NCBI GenBank assembly: GCA_003254885.1
Contig: QANT01003999.1
Coordinates: forward strand, 1 to 26,678
Direction: 5' to 3'
DNA length: 26,678 bases
From: Purshia tridentata
Lineage: Eukaryota > Streptophyta > Magnoliopsida > Rosales > Rosaceae
Below are positions 1 to 9,568 of this stretch, in pieces. The notes under the pieces were generated by a model. The model was not told the DNA's origin, ran no database searches, and saw only the letters and a program-made list of their open reading frames with translations. The position numbers and the translations under genes were made by a program. Numbering within the stretch: position 1 is the first letter of the stretch; each line of letters begins with the position of its first letter.

Positions 1-1057
1 TATACCCGAGCTCGTGTTTGTCCCACACACGGGCTAGTCGTTTTATAATCTGCCACCTAGCTTTTAGAATTCCAAACGCCCTCTCCACATCCTTTCGATA
101 GCCCTCTTGTCGCCTTGAAAACAACCTATGCGGTCCAGATATTGGACTTCGCAAATTAGTAATCAAAGTTGCCCATTGAGGATAGATCTCGTCTGCAAGA
201 TAGTATGAGAGTCTGTATTCTATACCATTCACGGTGAATTTGACACGATGGTTTTGGCCAAGAATCTTAGGATCAAATAGATGCGAAGAGTCGAGCACCG
301 TGATGTCATTATTGGATCCAAGAAATCCAAAGTTGGCATGCCATATCCACGTGTCATATGAGGCTACCGCTTTGAGAATAACAGTTGGGACATGGTAATG
401 CCCACGATAATAAGCTTGCTCGGCCATTGGGCAAGCTTGCCAAACCCAATGTATGCAATCCAAGCTACCAATCATACCAGGGAATCCACGTCGATTTCCT
501 TTTCGCAAAAGCTTTCTCATATCGGTCACAGTAGGCCAACGGAGATACTCATCGGCGTAGATATCGCAGATGGCCTTGCAGAACTTTTCGAATGATGTTC
601 GTACGGTGGTTTGGCTTATTGTCAGCACCTCTGAGACCATATCAAAAGGAATGCCATATGCCATTACCCTCAAGCTTGCCGTTATCTTTTGCTGTGGTGT
701 GCAACCCATTCTACCGAGTGCGTCAGGTCGTGGTAGGAAATATTCATCTTCTCTGCAAACATCTTCGAGGATTCTATTGAATAGAGGTAGGTGCATGCGG
801 TATCGTCTGCGGAAGGTCACAGTGTCCTCTAAAGGGGCAGGGATGAAGTAATTCTCCATTAGACGTTCATGGTCGGCTTCCCTATTTCGGTGTGTGTAAC
901 GGCGATTTGAAGAAGTACCACCGTGCCTTGGACGTGAGTGGGTGTCTTCATGAGCCATGTCCATGAGAACATGCCCCACAAGCTCCTTCCCTTCATCTTC
1001 CCTATTGTATTCAGATTCTGAAGAAGAGGATGATGAAAACACGTATTGAGGCCACAT
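1..1057 (-). CDS. PIF/Harbinger DDE transposase (partial, C-terminus cut by window edge)
   Basis: Translating the minus strand from the ATG at 1057 gives 352 codons without a stop, running off the window start. The protein resembles the plant nuclease-like HARBI1/ALP1 family (DDE_Tnp_4 / plant transposon protein). Visible motifs are GMIGSLDCIHW (Asp200), VASYDTWIWHANFGFLGSNN (231-250), YYLADEIYPQWA (Asp289) and DVERAFGILKARW (Glu325). Asp289 and Glu325 have 35 residues between them, giving a D-D35-E arrangement as expected for Harbinger transposases. The N-terminal ~70 residues are Ser/Glu/Asp- and Arg-rich and not conserved; the helix-turn-helix-like part lies around 115-160 (TPQQKITASLRVMAYGIPFD). 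The reading frame is intact and all three candidate catalytic residues are present. It would act in the nucleus to excise and insert the element together with ORF1. Perhaps 50-80 residues are missing at the C-terminus. Confidence 0.93.
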   Translation of the reverse strand, partial: MWPQYVFSSSSSSESEYNREDEGKELVGHVLMDMAHEDTHSRPRHGGTSSNRRYTHRNREADHERLMENYFIPAPLEDTVTFRRRYRMHLPLFNRILEDVCREDEYFLPRPDALGRMGCTPQQKITASLRVMAYGIPFDMVSEVLTISQTTVRTSFEKFCKAICDIYADEYLRWPTVTDMRKLLRKGNRRGFPGMIGSLDCIHWVWQACPMAEQAYYRGHYHVPTVILKAVASYDTWIWHANFGFLGSNNDITVLDSSHLFDPKILGQNHRVKFTVNGIEYRLSYYLADEIYPQWATLITNLRSPISGPHRLFSRRQEGYRKDVERAFGILKARWQIIKRLARVWDKHELGY

Positions 1058-1125
1058 GCTTGTGTAGATAGATTCAGATATGATCTGAAAATGAAGTGTG
1101 TGTAAAGAGTAGGATATTAAGAGGG

Positions 1126-1133
1126 TTTTTATA
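1126..1133 (-). promoter_or_regulatory. TATA box of the transposase gene
   Basis: On the minus strand the sequence reads TATAAAAA, about 70 bp upstream of the transposase ATG at 1057. That spacing gives a short leader of roughly 40-45 nt. Only the motif and its position support this. Confidence 0.5.
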
Positions 1134-1474
1134 AAGAATTCATATGAATGCTAGATAAGAATTGAATGGTCCACATTTATTTGCTTTATAATGGTGTAGT
1201 CTTGTAGAACAGCTAGTCTGACATGCATTAATGGTTTCACATGCATTTGTCTTATTAACTGTTGTACCAATAAAGATTCATGCATTGGTCATATCATAAT
1301 AATGGTAGGAATCAAATAATGGTACGAATAAAGGTGGGAATCCAATGGATTAATTTTTTATTCAAATACTTGAAATTCAAACATAGTTATAGTTAACTAA
1401 AAATATAAAAATACAAACATATTTCAAAGCTGATACATAACTTATATGAGAAAACAGAATTCAAAATAACTATC
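1134..1474. other. AT-rich spacer between transposon ORF1 and transposase
   Basis: About 340 bp between the ORF1 stop and the transposase TATA box. The stretch is AT-rich, carries no coding potential that I can support, and probably holds the ORF1 3' end and the transposase promoter. Confidence 0.6.
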
Positions 1475-2470
1475 TTAATTATTAGGAGGGTACCCATGGT
1501 GTGACTGATTGAAATTGGAAAGATCAGGGCAGTAGTCCTCGTGAGAGCTTTGGCTATCTTGCATCTCATACCTAGCCTCAATGGCAGCTTGTTTACGTTC
1601 CCAATACCTCTGTTGCATCGGATTCATGGTAGAGAGGTTTTGGCTCATAATAAGTTGCTCTTCTTGGTCTTGTAGCCTCTTGAGTCTGTCCCTCTCTCTT
1701 ACTTCTCTAGCACGCTCTCTGTCAAGCCTGCTTTGAATTAGAATTTGTGTATTCCTATTGTACTCGTCAAGCCTCTCACTCCTCACATCTTGGTGAGATT
1801 CATCTTCCTTCGCCCGTTTGGAACGATTTCGTCCTCGTGGCCTCGGCCTACGAAGGCCTACTGGCTGAAATGGGGGTGGGTCATGGTTTGCGCTAAGTGG
1901 AATGCTAGGACTAGCATTGTCACTCTCAGGAGTAGCTTGATCATCAGTGGTCAGTTCGGGTGTATTTAGTCGCGGCACCGTATTTGCCACTGCATACTTA
2001 GCACTTTCTTTTAAATCATCCCAAACATGTAAAAAATCAAAGTTCTTCTTGGTCTTGTCCTTAAAATACATAAGTGCATTTGCAAACTACAAATATGATA
2101 TTAAATAAATAAGCAAATTGAATAAAAAACAACCAAATGAACATACAATTAAATAAAATGAGGCAAAAATACTATAACTAACCACGTTACTGTCATTGCT
2201 ACCACTTTGGCGCATTCGTTCGGCCTCCATAAATGAAGCGTAGAACTTCGTACAAGCCCAACCTATGAGCGTCCATCTTGATTTTGCACCGCCAACGGTA
2301 CGAACAGTGGAGCCTCCCATGTTGCGGATGAAAAGTTGGAAAATCTCCTCCCAAAGCACCTCTTGTCTTTGATTAGCACCAAAACATGCGTCTGGACACC
2401 TTTCTTGCCAAGCCTTCACTATGGCTTGATCTTCATTGTGTGACCAAGAAGTTCCCCTAGGTCTCACCAT
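1475..2470 (-). CDS. PIF/Harbinger ORF1: Myb/SANT-like DNA-binding protein (2 exons)
   Basis: Exon 1 is 2470-2183 (96 codons) and exon 2 is 2086-1475, giving 299 aa. The 96-bp intron 2182-2087 has GT donor (GTG|GTTAGT) and AG acceptor (TTTGTAG|TTT), phase 0. Residues 7-80 form a SANT/trihelix-like domain: W9 in TSWSHNEDQAIVKAW, then W40 and W66, with 'GGAKSRWTLIGWACTKFYASF' type core. This type is often annotated in plants as 'glutathione S-transferase T3-like'. The middle is Pro/Arg-rich with a basic PRPRGRNRSKRAK cluster, a likely nuclear signal. The C-terminal part is charged and probably coiled-coil (RLDRERAREVRERDRLKRLQ). In Pong elements ORF1 is needed together with the transposase. The start codon lies in an 18-bp sequence that is duplicated across an N at 2478, so the exact 5' end is uncertain. 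Confidence 0.85.
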
Positions 2471-2496
2471 GATAAAANGGTCTCACCATGATAAAA
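2460..2496. repeat. 18-bp direct repeat flanking a single N (2478)
   Basis: The segment GGTCTCACCATGATAAAA occurs at 2460-2477 and again at 2479-2496, with one undetermined base between. Each copy contains the reverse complement of a possible ORF1 start codon. Starting from the outer copy gives a frame that meets a stop after ten codons. The single N and exact duplication suggest an assembly join rather than biology. Confidence 0.85.
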
Positions 2497-2565
2497 CCTA
2501 AATTTTTTTGTGTGAATTTGGTGTCAAAGCTTTGTGTTTGTGAGAAAATATTGTGATAGTGGGTG

Positions 2566-2574
2566 ATATATATA
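2566..2574 (-). promoter_or_regulatory. TATA box of transposon ORF1
   Basis: The minus strand reads TATATATAT about 95-105 bp upstream of the ORF1 ATG at 2470, a normal plant spacing. Motif-only evidence. Confidence 0.45.
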
Positions 2575-3136
2575 GAAGTTTGGAGAATATAGCCGTTATA
2601 AATTTTGTGTGATTTTTAAAAAAATTTTTGGAATTTTTTTCGATTTTTTAATATTTTTTTTCGATTTTTCCAGATTTTAAATTTGGATTTTAAGTTTGAA
2701 AAAAAAAAAAAAGTTCCGGGCAGATCTGGGCCGTTGGTTTCCAACGGCCCATTAATCCAAGCCGCATATTTCAAAAAAAAAGGCTGCGCGCATCACAGCC
2801 GTTCCTTGCCCCAACGGTCCACTGATCCAGCCCGTCCGTGCCACACACGCGAGCCCAGGCGCGCCAGCAGACAGCACCTCCACGCGCGGGACCCACCTGC
2901 AGGCGCACCGATGGCTTTCTCTCTCCTGCTCCAGCATTTTCTCTCTCTCCCTTTTTACTTTCTGATGGTGGGCCAGCAAAATGGGTTTTGGCTTTTGGTG
3001 ATACTGAAATATCAGTATCACTTTGGGTTTATACCCATTATGGCTTAAAAATTCCGGCCCACAGTGGAAGGTTTATGTCAAAATGATACCCATTTTGAAT
3101 TATGGGTATCAACATTCCAGCCCATAGTGGAGGGCC
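2575..3136. repeat. Transposon terminal region with hairpins and direct repeats
   Basis: This non-coding end starts with a T/A-rich stretch, then a GC-rich block, then the end region. It holds three inverted repeats: GGGCCGTTGG/CCAACGGCCC (2728-2750, 3-nt loop), GTGATACTGA/TCAGTATCAC (2998-3021, 4-nt loop) and GATACCCAT/ATGGGTATC (3085-3110, 8-nt loop). It also holds two direct repeats: 2741-2765 with 2811-2835 (both begin CCAACGG), and 3051-3071 with 3114-3134 (21 bp, 3 mismatches). The second pair includes the putative terminal sequence. Such subterminal repeats are usually where transposase or ORF1 proteins bind. Confidence 0.7.
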
Positions 3137-3139
3137 TAA

Positions 3140-3856
3140 GGCCCAAGGCTTGAAAGCTATCATCTGATTTACAGTCCAGTTGTAGTCCATCAATTAATCT
3201 CTTTTAAATCTCAGCCAGTCTGGACATAGTCATGTTGTAATCATACCATGTCAAAGTTGGGTGACTTGTTTTAATGGATTCAAGGCTTTCAAGCCCTCTT
3301 ATGGATTTAATAGTTGTAGTTAACCAATCTATGTAGCCCACTTTCTTTTCACTCAAAATCTCTTATGTAGTATTTTATTCTCTTCCATCTTAGTCTGGCA
3401 GAGGAGCCAGGCCCTTGAGATTCTAGGTTTAAACGTGAATAAGGGAAAAGCTATTTATGTTGTATAGACTTTTGGGGAAAAAACTAAAAACAACTAAATT
3501 AATATGGCTTCTAAAATCAGATATTTGCATGTGATCTCTTGGGATCAAAATGATAAATTTATTTATTAATTACTAAAATAGAATACTGCTGCACTGTCAT
3601 AGCTCCACACAGCTCCATCAGCAGTTAACACTGACTCACATTTGACCTTTTACATAAAGAAGAAGACTTGCACTTAAAAAGCAACGAACACAGAGTAAGA
3701 AACTTCAAAAGTGAAAAAAAAAACTCACATTGAAATAGAAATATATATTTTTAACTTTTTTTTGTCAAAGAAATATATTTAAACTCACACTGGATTTATT
3801 AAAGAGCATCATAACCGTCAACTACCATGAAGTCAAAAAGCAGCGGTTTGCTCAAG
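3140..3856. other. Intergenic, AT-rich, no gene seen
   Basis: About 700 bp between the transposon boundary and the eIF4B promoter. No ORF of family character, no RNA gene and no clear repeat was found. A short direct repeat (AAACTCACA) recurs 60 bp apart at 3721 and 3781. Confidence 0.6.
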
Positions 3857-3858
3857 GG

Positions 3859-3965
3859 TGGGCCACACCGGAAACTATGTAAGGGTCACACAGCCCAATA
3901 TCCCACTTGCCCAATTAAGGGTGGGCCTACACGATAAACGGTCCACAATTAGGGCGTGTAGCCCA
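3859..3965 (+). promoter_or_regulatory. Cluster of four TGGGCY (site II-like) elements upstream of eIF4B
   Basis: TGGGCC occurs at 3859-3864 and 3922-3927, and its complement-strand form AGCCCA at 3892-3897 and 3960-3965, four copies within 107 bp and 370-480 bp before the start codon. TGGGCY site II elements are known to be enriched in promoters of plant ribosomal-protein and other translation and growth genes and to bind TCP factors. That fits an initiation-factor gene. The motifs are seen; their function is inferred. Confidence 0.5.
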
Positions 3966-4336
3966 CTCTCCCAATCAGAGCAGTATCCCCTCTCTCCCTA
4001 TCTTTTAAAAACGCACATAGTTGATAGCTGGTGAGTTGTATGTTTCACTTGGTTTTCTGCCTCATTTCATTTCGCTACAATCACAAAAGCGTTCGATATT
4101 TGAATACACACGCGCACACTGTCTCTCTCACACGCCAACTGTAACCCTTCCCCCTTCTTCGCATGTTCTCGGAGCTCCGGCTCCATTAACGGAGCCCCAG
4201 CTCACAACTCACAAGTTCTTTTTTTTTTTTTCCCTTTTTTTATAAAAACAATTTTCATTTCGTTTCCATTTTTCAAATTTTGCTTGTCCTATTTCCGTTC
4301 GCTGCTGCGTTTCTCAGATCTCGCAAACCGTCGAAC

Positions 4337-7300
4337 ATGTCCAAACCTTGGGGTGGTGTCGGCGCCTGGGCCGCCGATTCTGAGCGTGCCGAAGCCGAGG
4401 AGCTCGCGGCCGCTCAACAAGCCGAGTCCCAGAGCTTCCCAAGCCTCAAGGAAGCCATCAGCGCCAAGCCCAAGAAGAAGAAGATGAGCCTCTCCGAATT
4501 CAAGGCCTACCCCGCCGGGCCCACCGGCTCGGCTCGGGTCGGACTCACACCCGAAGAGTTGCTCCGCCTCCCCACCGGCCCCAAAGAACGCTCCCCGGAG
4601 GAAATGCAGTACGGTCGCCTAGGGGGCGGGTTCTCCTCTTACGGGCGCTCCGGTCCGAATCCGGGTCGGGACAGGGATCGTGACGATACTGATGGCATGT
4701 GGGGTGGTGGTGGCCGAAGATCCTACGGTGGATTCGACGACGACCGAAGGGGTCCCACGTCTAGGGTTTCGGATTTCGATCAGCCGTCGAGGGCGGACGA
4801 GGTGGACAATTGGGCGTCGACTAAAAAGTCTCTTCCTTCGATGGATTCGGGTCGGCAAAACCGGTACGGCTCGCTCAGTGGCGGTGTTGGTGGCGGCGGT
4901 ATTGGTGGCGGTGGTATTGGTGGCGGCGGTATTGGTGGTGGCGGTACTGGGGGAGCTTTTTCTCGGGCCGACGAGGTCGATAACTGGGCTGTTGGGAAAA
5001 AGCCTCTTCCTACTGGTGGTAGATCATCCACATTTGGGTCCGGGTTTCGGGATTCGGGACCCGAGCCCGATCGCTGGGCGAGAGCCGGAGGACGAGAGGT
5101 TGAGAGAGAGCGTCCCAGATTGGTTTTGGATCCCCCGAAAGGCGTTGACGCAGGCGTGAATGAGCCGCCACCGCAGGCAGTGAAGACCAACAAGCCGAGC
5201 CCGTTTGGGGCGGCCCGGCCCAGGGAGGAGATTTTGGCTGAGAAGGGGTTGGATTGGAAGAAGCTGGACTCGGAAATTGAGGCCAAGAAGACAAGTAGGC
5301 CGACGAGTGCGCATTCGAGCAGGCCATCAAGTGCACAATCAAGCCGGTCTGAGGGTCCCGGGCTGCACGGAATTGAGAATGTGGTGAAGCCGAGGGCTAA
5401 AGTAAATCCCTTTGGGGATGCAAAACCAAGAGAAGTTTTGCTGGAGGAGAGAGGTAAGGATTGGCGGAAGATTGATCTCGAATTGGAGCATCAAGGTGTT
5501 GACAGGTTAGTTTTGCATTTTGTTCTATCTGCTTATTTTTCAATTTGGAATGCATTATGTTCAGCTAAGTTATCGTTTGCATTTGTATCTGGTAGTGAAT
5601 AATTGTCCTTAATCCGCATAATTGATGTTGTTGTATGGTGGCTTGGTCGTTTTTTCCTATTAAGAGTTGCACAAGTATTAATGCTCAGTATATTAGTATT
5701 ATCTGTCTTTCTGCATTAGTCATCTGTAATGCAGTGCAGAGTATCTGTCTAATTTACTATTTCGTGAAGTTGAATGGGGAAAATTTTCAGTGAAAATTTT
5801 GTGCTTTGCCAAAACACAAAAAATAATTGTCATGGGAAGTGTTCCAAGCCAGACAATGATATACGTATTGTGTTGGTTCGATATTATAAGCCCTACTTTT
5901 ATTTTTCTTCAAGTACTACTTTGGTACTATCGTCTTAAGCTCGACTTTTCATTTGTTACTTTGTATGGCTTTTTTCTTTTATTGTCCTAGTCACCTCTCA
6001 CTTGCCATAAGCTGTCTTACTAGTTAATAATTGGGAGAATACTGCTGGAATGATTCTCAACAACTACAACTGCATGCAAAGAAGCTAGACTGGTTAGTAC
6101 TGTATGGTCACTTATGGGTTATGTATAGTTTATGTTTAGATTTGAAAAGGTACAAATGGAAATATTAGATTAGAGTAATATTGAAATGATTAGATAATGT
6201 ATGGGCTAGTACCTGATGTGGCACACACATCAGGCCACATTCTTGTCCCATTGTCGTGTGTTTGTGTGTGTGCGTGGGCAGGGAGTTTCATCAACATTTA
6301 CGTAGATTGTTTATGGTTATCTTTCTCTCTAGCCCCTATGTGGTGAAGTAGAAATCCATTACAGAACCATACAAAGAAAATGCAGAATAACATGTCTTTG
6401 GACTTCTTATGTCGTTCTAATTTGATGATTGGGAGTTGTCTGGATGTTATGCTGATACATCTTGGTGTCTTTTTCTTTGGTCACTGAGTTTCATATTATC
6501 TGGCGATGCTTATTTGTTGAATTATTTAATCTTCTATGCTTTTATAAGTATTCAAATTTAATAGTGATGAACACATAAATGACTCATGTATTTGTTGTGA
6601 AAGATTCCTTTCACTTTGCCAAGGTCAACTTTTTGGCATGTTGGTGTGGAAATCAAGTCTGTTTTCAAAGACTTTTATTGTATTTGTGGCTCTCACTTTC
6701 TATTTAATACATAATTTTCGATAGTTCTATGTAGCAAAGTTCAAGTGGCAAGTTTTTTAATCAGTTTGAGAATACTTGTATCCAGTTATGTTTTTTTTAT
6801 TTTTTATTTTGGACATGTTTAGTGTTTAATCACAATTGATTTGTTCATCTTTCTAGCTCGTCTCTTTTAACTTGTCGAGTAAAGAAATTTCCACGCATGT
6901 AGTTGTTTTGACCACAAGTCTATGATAGTTTGAATTAGATTACCATTGATAAAATATATTATTAGCAAGTAATGTTGCATTACAGATGATTCTTGGAATA
7001 TGAAGCCTTGCCAGTTAACCCCAGAAGTTAGTCTCCTAAGCAATTGGCAAACTATTTATTTTCAATTTTCTTGTCTTGGTTTCTCTTTGGTGGATTGCAT
7101 GCTTATATGTGACCTGTGGTTGTCCTATGGAAGCTTGTGTTCTTGATCTCTTAATGCAAAAATATTGCAGACCTGAAACAGAGGAGGAAAAGATATTAAA
7201 GGAAGAAATTGCTCATCTAAAGAAGGAACTCGAGAAAGAATCTTCAAATAAAGTGAACAGTGAAACTGTGCAAGATTCAGGTGGTGACCAGCCAAGTGTA

Positions 7301-8166
7301 TGTGATATAGTACTTCAGAAGGAAAGAGAATTGGAGACACTGATCCGTGATTTGGATGACAAAGTTCGCTTTGGGCAGAAAGCCATTGACAGGCCTGGGT
7401 CTGCAGCAGGTAGGCCTGGGTCTGGAGCAGGCAGGCCTGGTAGCTTTCTTGAGAGGACACCTTCTCATTCTGGGTCATTTGAAGATTCTAGAAGTATGGA
7501 ATTCATAGATAGACCTCCATCACAAGGCAAAGGGGATGGATGGGCAAGACCTTTTGATGAAAGAAGGGGATTTCAAGGTGGCAGGGAAAGAGGAGGATTT
7601 CTGGGGAACCGAGACATGGGCAGGTGAGGATATGTTGCAACCTTTGACATGCTTCTGCTCTTTTATCTTTACAATATTAGAGAGAAAGTTAACCTGTTAA
7701 GAAAGGAACTTGATTTTCGATAATAAGCTTGATTTCTTACGCGTAAGAGGAAAAATTTTATGCTATTTGGTAGCGTGATCCAGGAACTGTTAAATGTATT
7801 AGGTCCTATGGTGGCTGTACTTACAAAGAATTTAGTTGTGCAATAGGTTGGTTGCGGTTAATTGTGATTTGTTCAAACTATCCATTTAGGACAAAAGAGT
7901 TTTTAAATAGGCAAAAATCTTTTGCAAGAAGTTCAATAATTTTGGAGAACTTGGAAAGAAAAAATTGAACCATTTGTTTACTAAACATTGTAACATCTCA
8001 AAACGCCATTTGCAAAATGTATTTACCAAAATATTCTTTTCTAGTTTGTGTCGTCTGCATAAGATGTTCTATAGGAGTTAAATTTTGATTATGAATGCCT
8101 CAAAATGCAAATGATGTTTGGATGTTGTTATTATTTGGCAGGGCAAGCTCAAGGGAAAGATGGTGA
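4337..8166 (+). CDS. EIF4B: Eukaryotic translation initiation factor 4B (plant eIF4B), 3 exons
   Basis: Exons 4337-5505, 7171-7623 and 8142-8166 encode 548 aa, close to Arabidopsis eIF4B1 (about 550). The start MSKPWGGVGAWA is the family N-terminus and the end ASSRERW is the family C-terminus, encoded by a 25-nt last exon. Features: Lys-rich patch 44-49 then MSLSEFKAYP; Arg/Gly/Asp-rich part 93-140; two RADEVDNWA repeats (152-160, 210-218); a GGGGI repeat tract (183-207); paired PFG.A.PRE..L.E.G.DW.K.D repeats (289-315, 358-384); a charged coiled-coil part (391-455); a RPGS repeat (464-482). Plant eIF4B promotes 43S/mRNA assembly by stimulating the eIF4A helicase and binds RNA and PABP in the cytosol. 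Intron 1 is long (1665 bp) and shows no gene inside. All introns are GT-AG. Confidence 0.95.
4889..4950 (+). repeat. 15-bp coding minisatellite (GGGGI units) in eIF4B
   Basis: Four near-identical 15-bp units, of the form GGTGGCGGCGGTATT, encode the Gly-rich tract at residues about 183-207. The tract lies between the two RADEVDNWA repeats, so it probably varies in length between alleles. The run of GG doublets could also form a G-quadruplex. Confidence 0.75.
5506..7170 (+). other. Long first intron of eIF4B
   Basis: GT-AG intron of 1665 bp, AT-rich (donor CAG|GTTAGT, acceptor TTGCAG|ACC). A TG-rich microsatellite-like stretch lies near 6254-6275. No nested gene or transposon was recognised. 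Confidence 0.85.
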
Positions 8167-9568
8167 ACAAGTGTCATCTGTGGATTCATTGAATTACCTT
8201 CTACTTTTGACAAGCAGAACCAAATAATATTTTGCCTCACTCTTTTTGTTTTCTTCATTTTGCTCTGGGAAATGGAGCAAGCATTATTGATTACTGGCAC
8301 TGGGAACTCTTGCGTTGATCTATTGTTACATCTTGAAACTATGTACAATTGTTTTTTTGCCTGTTTTATATCAAGGAGCTTCTGCCTGTATTGCTCTTAG
8401 GATCCAATTTAAATGGACACTATGGGACTCACTTGTCTATTTTTGTGACAATTGTCTGGCTGTTAAACAGATGATTTGGTTCTATTGTGCATGAGGTTTT
8501 TGCAAGGATGCTGTTGGAACTCAACCTCTTTAATCTTTCGTTGTGTGAACTGTCTCTCTCTCTCTCTCTCTTTCTCTCTCTTAATTCAATGTTTTATATT
8601 GAAATAAATATGAAATCACAATACAAGATATATTATTGGTTACAGCAATTTGCCAACTCTACATACTAATTGCTAGGGGACTCAGTCGCGCCACATTCCT
8701 GGGTTACCAATTAGTACCATCAACACTACAACCCCAAAGCCAATAACACATCATATTCAGATATTCTAGTCTAGTGGTGGTTTAAAATTTTTCAATGACA
8801 TTAACATCCACCAAAGATTTTCAATGACGTTAACTCGTCTTTTTTGGTGAGAAAAAAACAGTTGTTTACTTGGTCGGTTTTTCAGACTTGTAGAACTTGA
8901 AGTCTGATATCAAGTATACTCTGTAGCCTATCAGAAGAGGATCCGGTTTGTACTTTTTTAGCAATATTGAATATTCAGCTTGCGGCTTCATACGACACGG
9001 GTTTTCAACGTTGTTTATATTACGGGGGTGACAAAACCCATGGGGTGAGCTGTACCTGAACAATTGAACGAAACTCAACTATATTGGTCAGATATCACAA
9101 TGCATTTTTTTATTTTTTTATTTTTCCTTTTTACATTGTGCTAGCATTCTACCAGTTGACCTGAAACCTAGCCAAGGCTCCTCCTCCTCCTCCTCTACCC
9201 ATTTATGAAGCCTCAAATCAGTTGAATTCAAGTCTTCAACTAATAAACTACAAAGAGAATCACAACTGCAGAACCATCTAGCATCATTACCTATTTAATC
9301 AAGGTAAAGCTTCAGCTTGTGAATTATAAGAAGAATGTTACTATTTTTTTGTGCAATCATGGACTCTGATCATTTTGTTTTGATGAATGTATGAGTCATA
9401 CCTGCATCTAGTAGTCTATCCCAGAGGCCCAGATGATCATTCTCCTTATGGAACTGTCAATTGATTTAAGCGAGTGATCTTATTTATACTGTGGTTCACA
9501 TCACCATTATATATCTCTTATTTGCTGAAACGACAGAGAGAACCTGTTGGAGCTTTGGAGGTGTTCAT
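8167..9568. other. eIF4B 3' region and intergenic, with microsatellites
   Basis: Contains the eIF4B 3' UTR, a (TC)n tract at about 8553-8580 and a (CTC)6 tract at 9178-9195. The stretch 8670-9490 shows no coding or RNA gene. The 9491-9568 segment stays open in the frame of the next gene but has no ATG, and it probably belongs to that gene's 5' UTR or an upstream intron end. Confidence 0.6.

Larger units (their letters stand above)
1..3136 (-). mobile_element. PIF/Harbinger (Pong-like) DNA transposon, left end outside window
   Basis: Seen: two same-strand ORFs, a Myb/SANT-like ORF1 and a DDE transposase, which is the standard coding pair of Pong/PIF/Harbinger elements. The right boundary is placed at 3136. 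Read on the minus strand, the sequence entering the element is GGCCCTCCACTATGG, preceded by TTA (TAA at 3137-3139 on plus), the usual 3-bp target site of this superfamily. This 15-mer matches the rice mPing/Pong terminus as I remember it (GGCCAGTCACAATGG) at 11 of 15 positions. The 500 bp inside the end hold hairpins and a second copy of the terminal motif. The left terminal inverted repeat lies outside the window, so the boundary is inferred from one side only. Both ORFs are open and each has a TATA box, so the element could be recent or autonomous. Confidence 0.8.

Noticed and set aside
392..851. Plus-strand open frames over the transposase
   Set aside because: Antisense shadows of the intact minus-strand transposase.
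2683..3086. Open frames in the GC-rich block of the transposon end
   Set aside because: Composition is repeat-driven, and the frames cross hairpins and the terminal repeats. No protein family is recognisable.
4619..5342. Several long open frames on both strands inside the first eIF4B exon
   Set aside because: They are shadows of a GC-rich, repeat-rich coding exon; only the plus-strand frame from 4337 matches a known family and splices into later exons.
8487..8669. Small open frame across the TC tract after eIF4B
   Set aside because: Repeat-derived and located in the likely 3' UTR; no conserved features.
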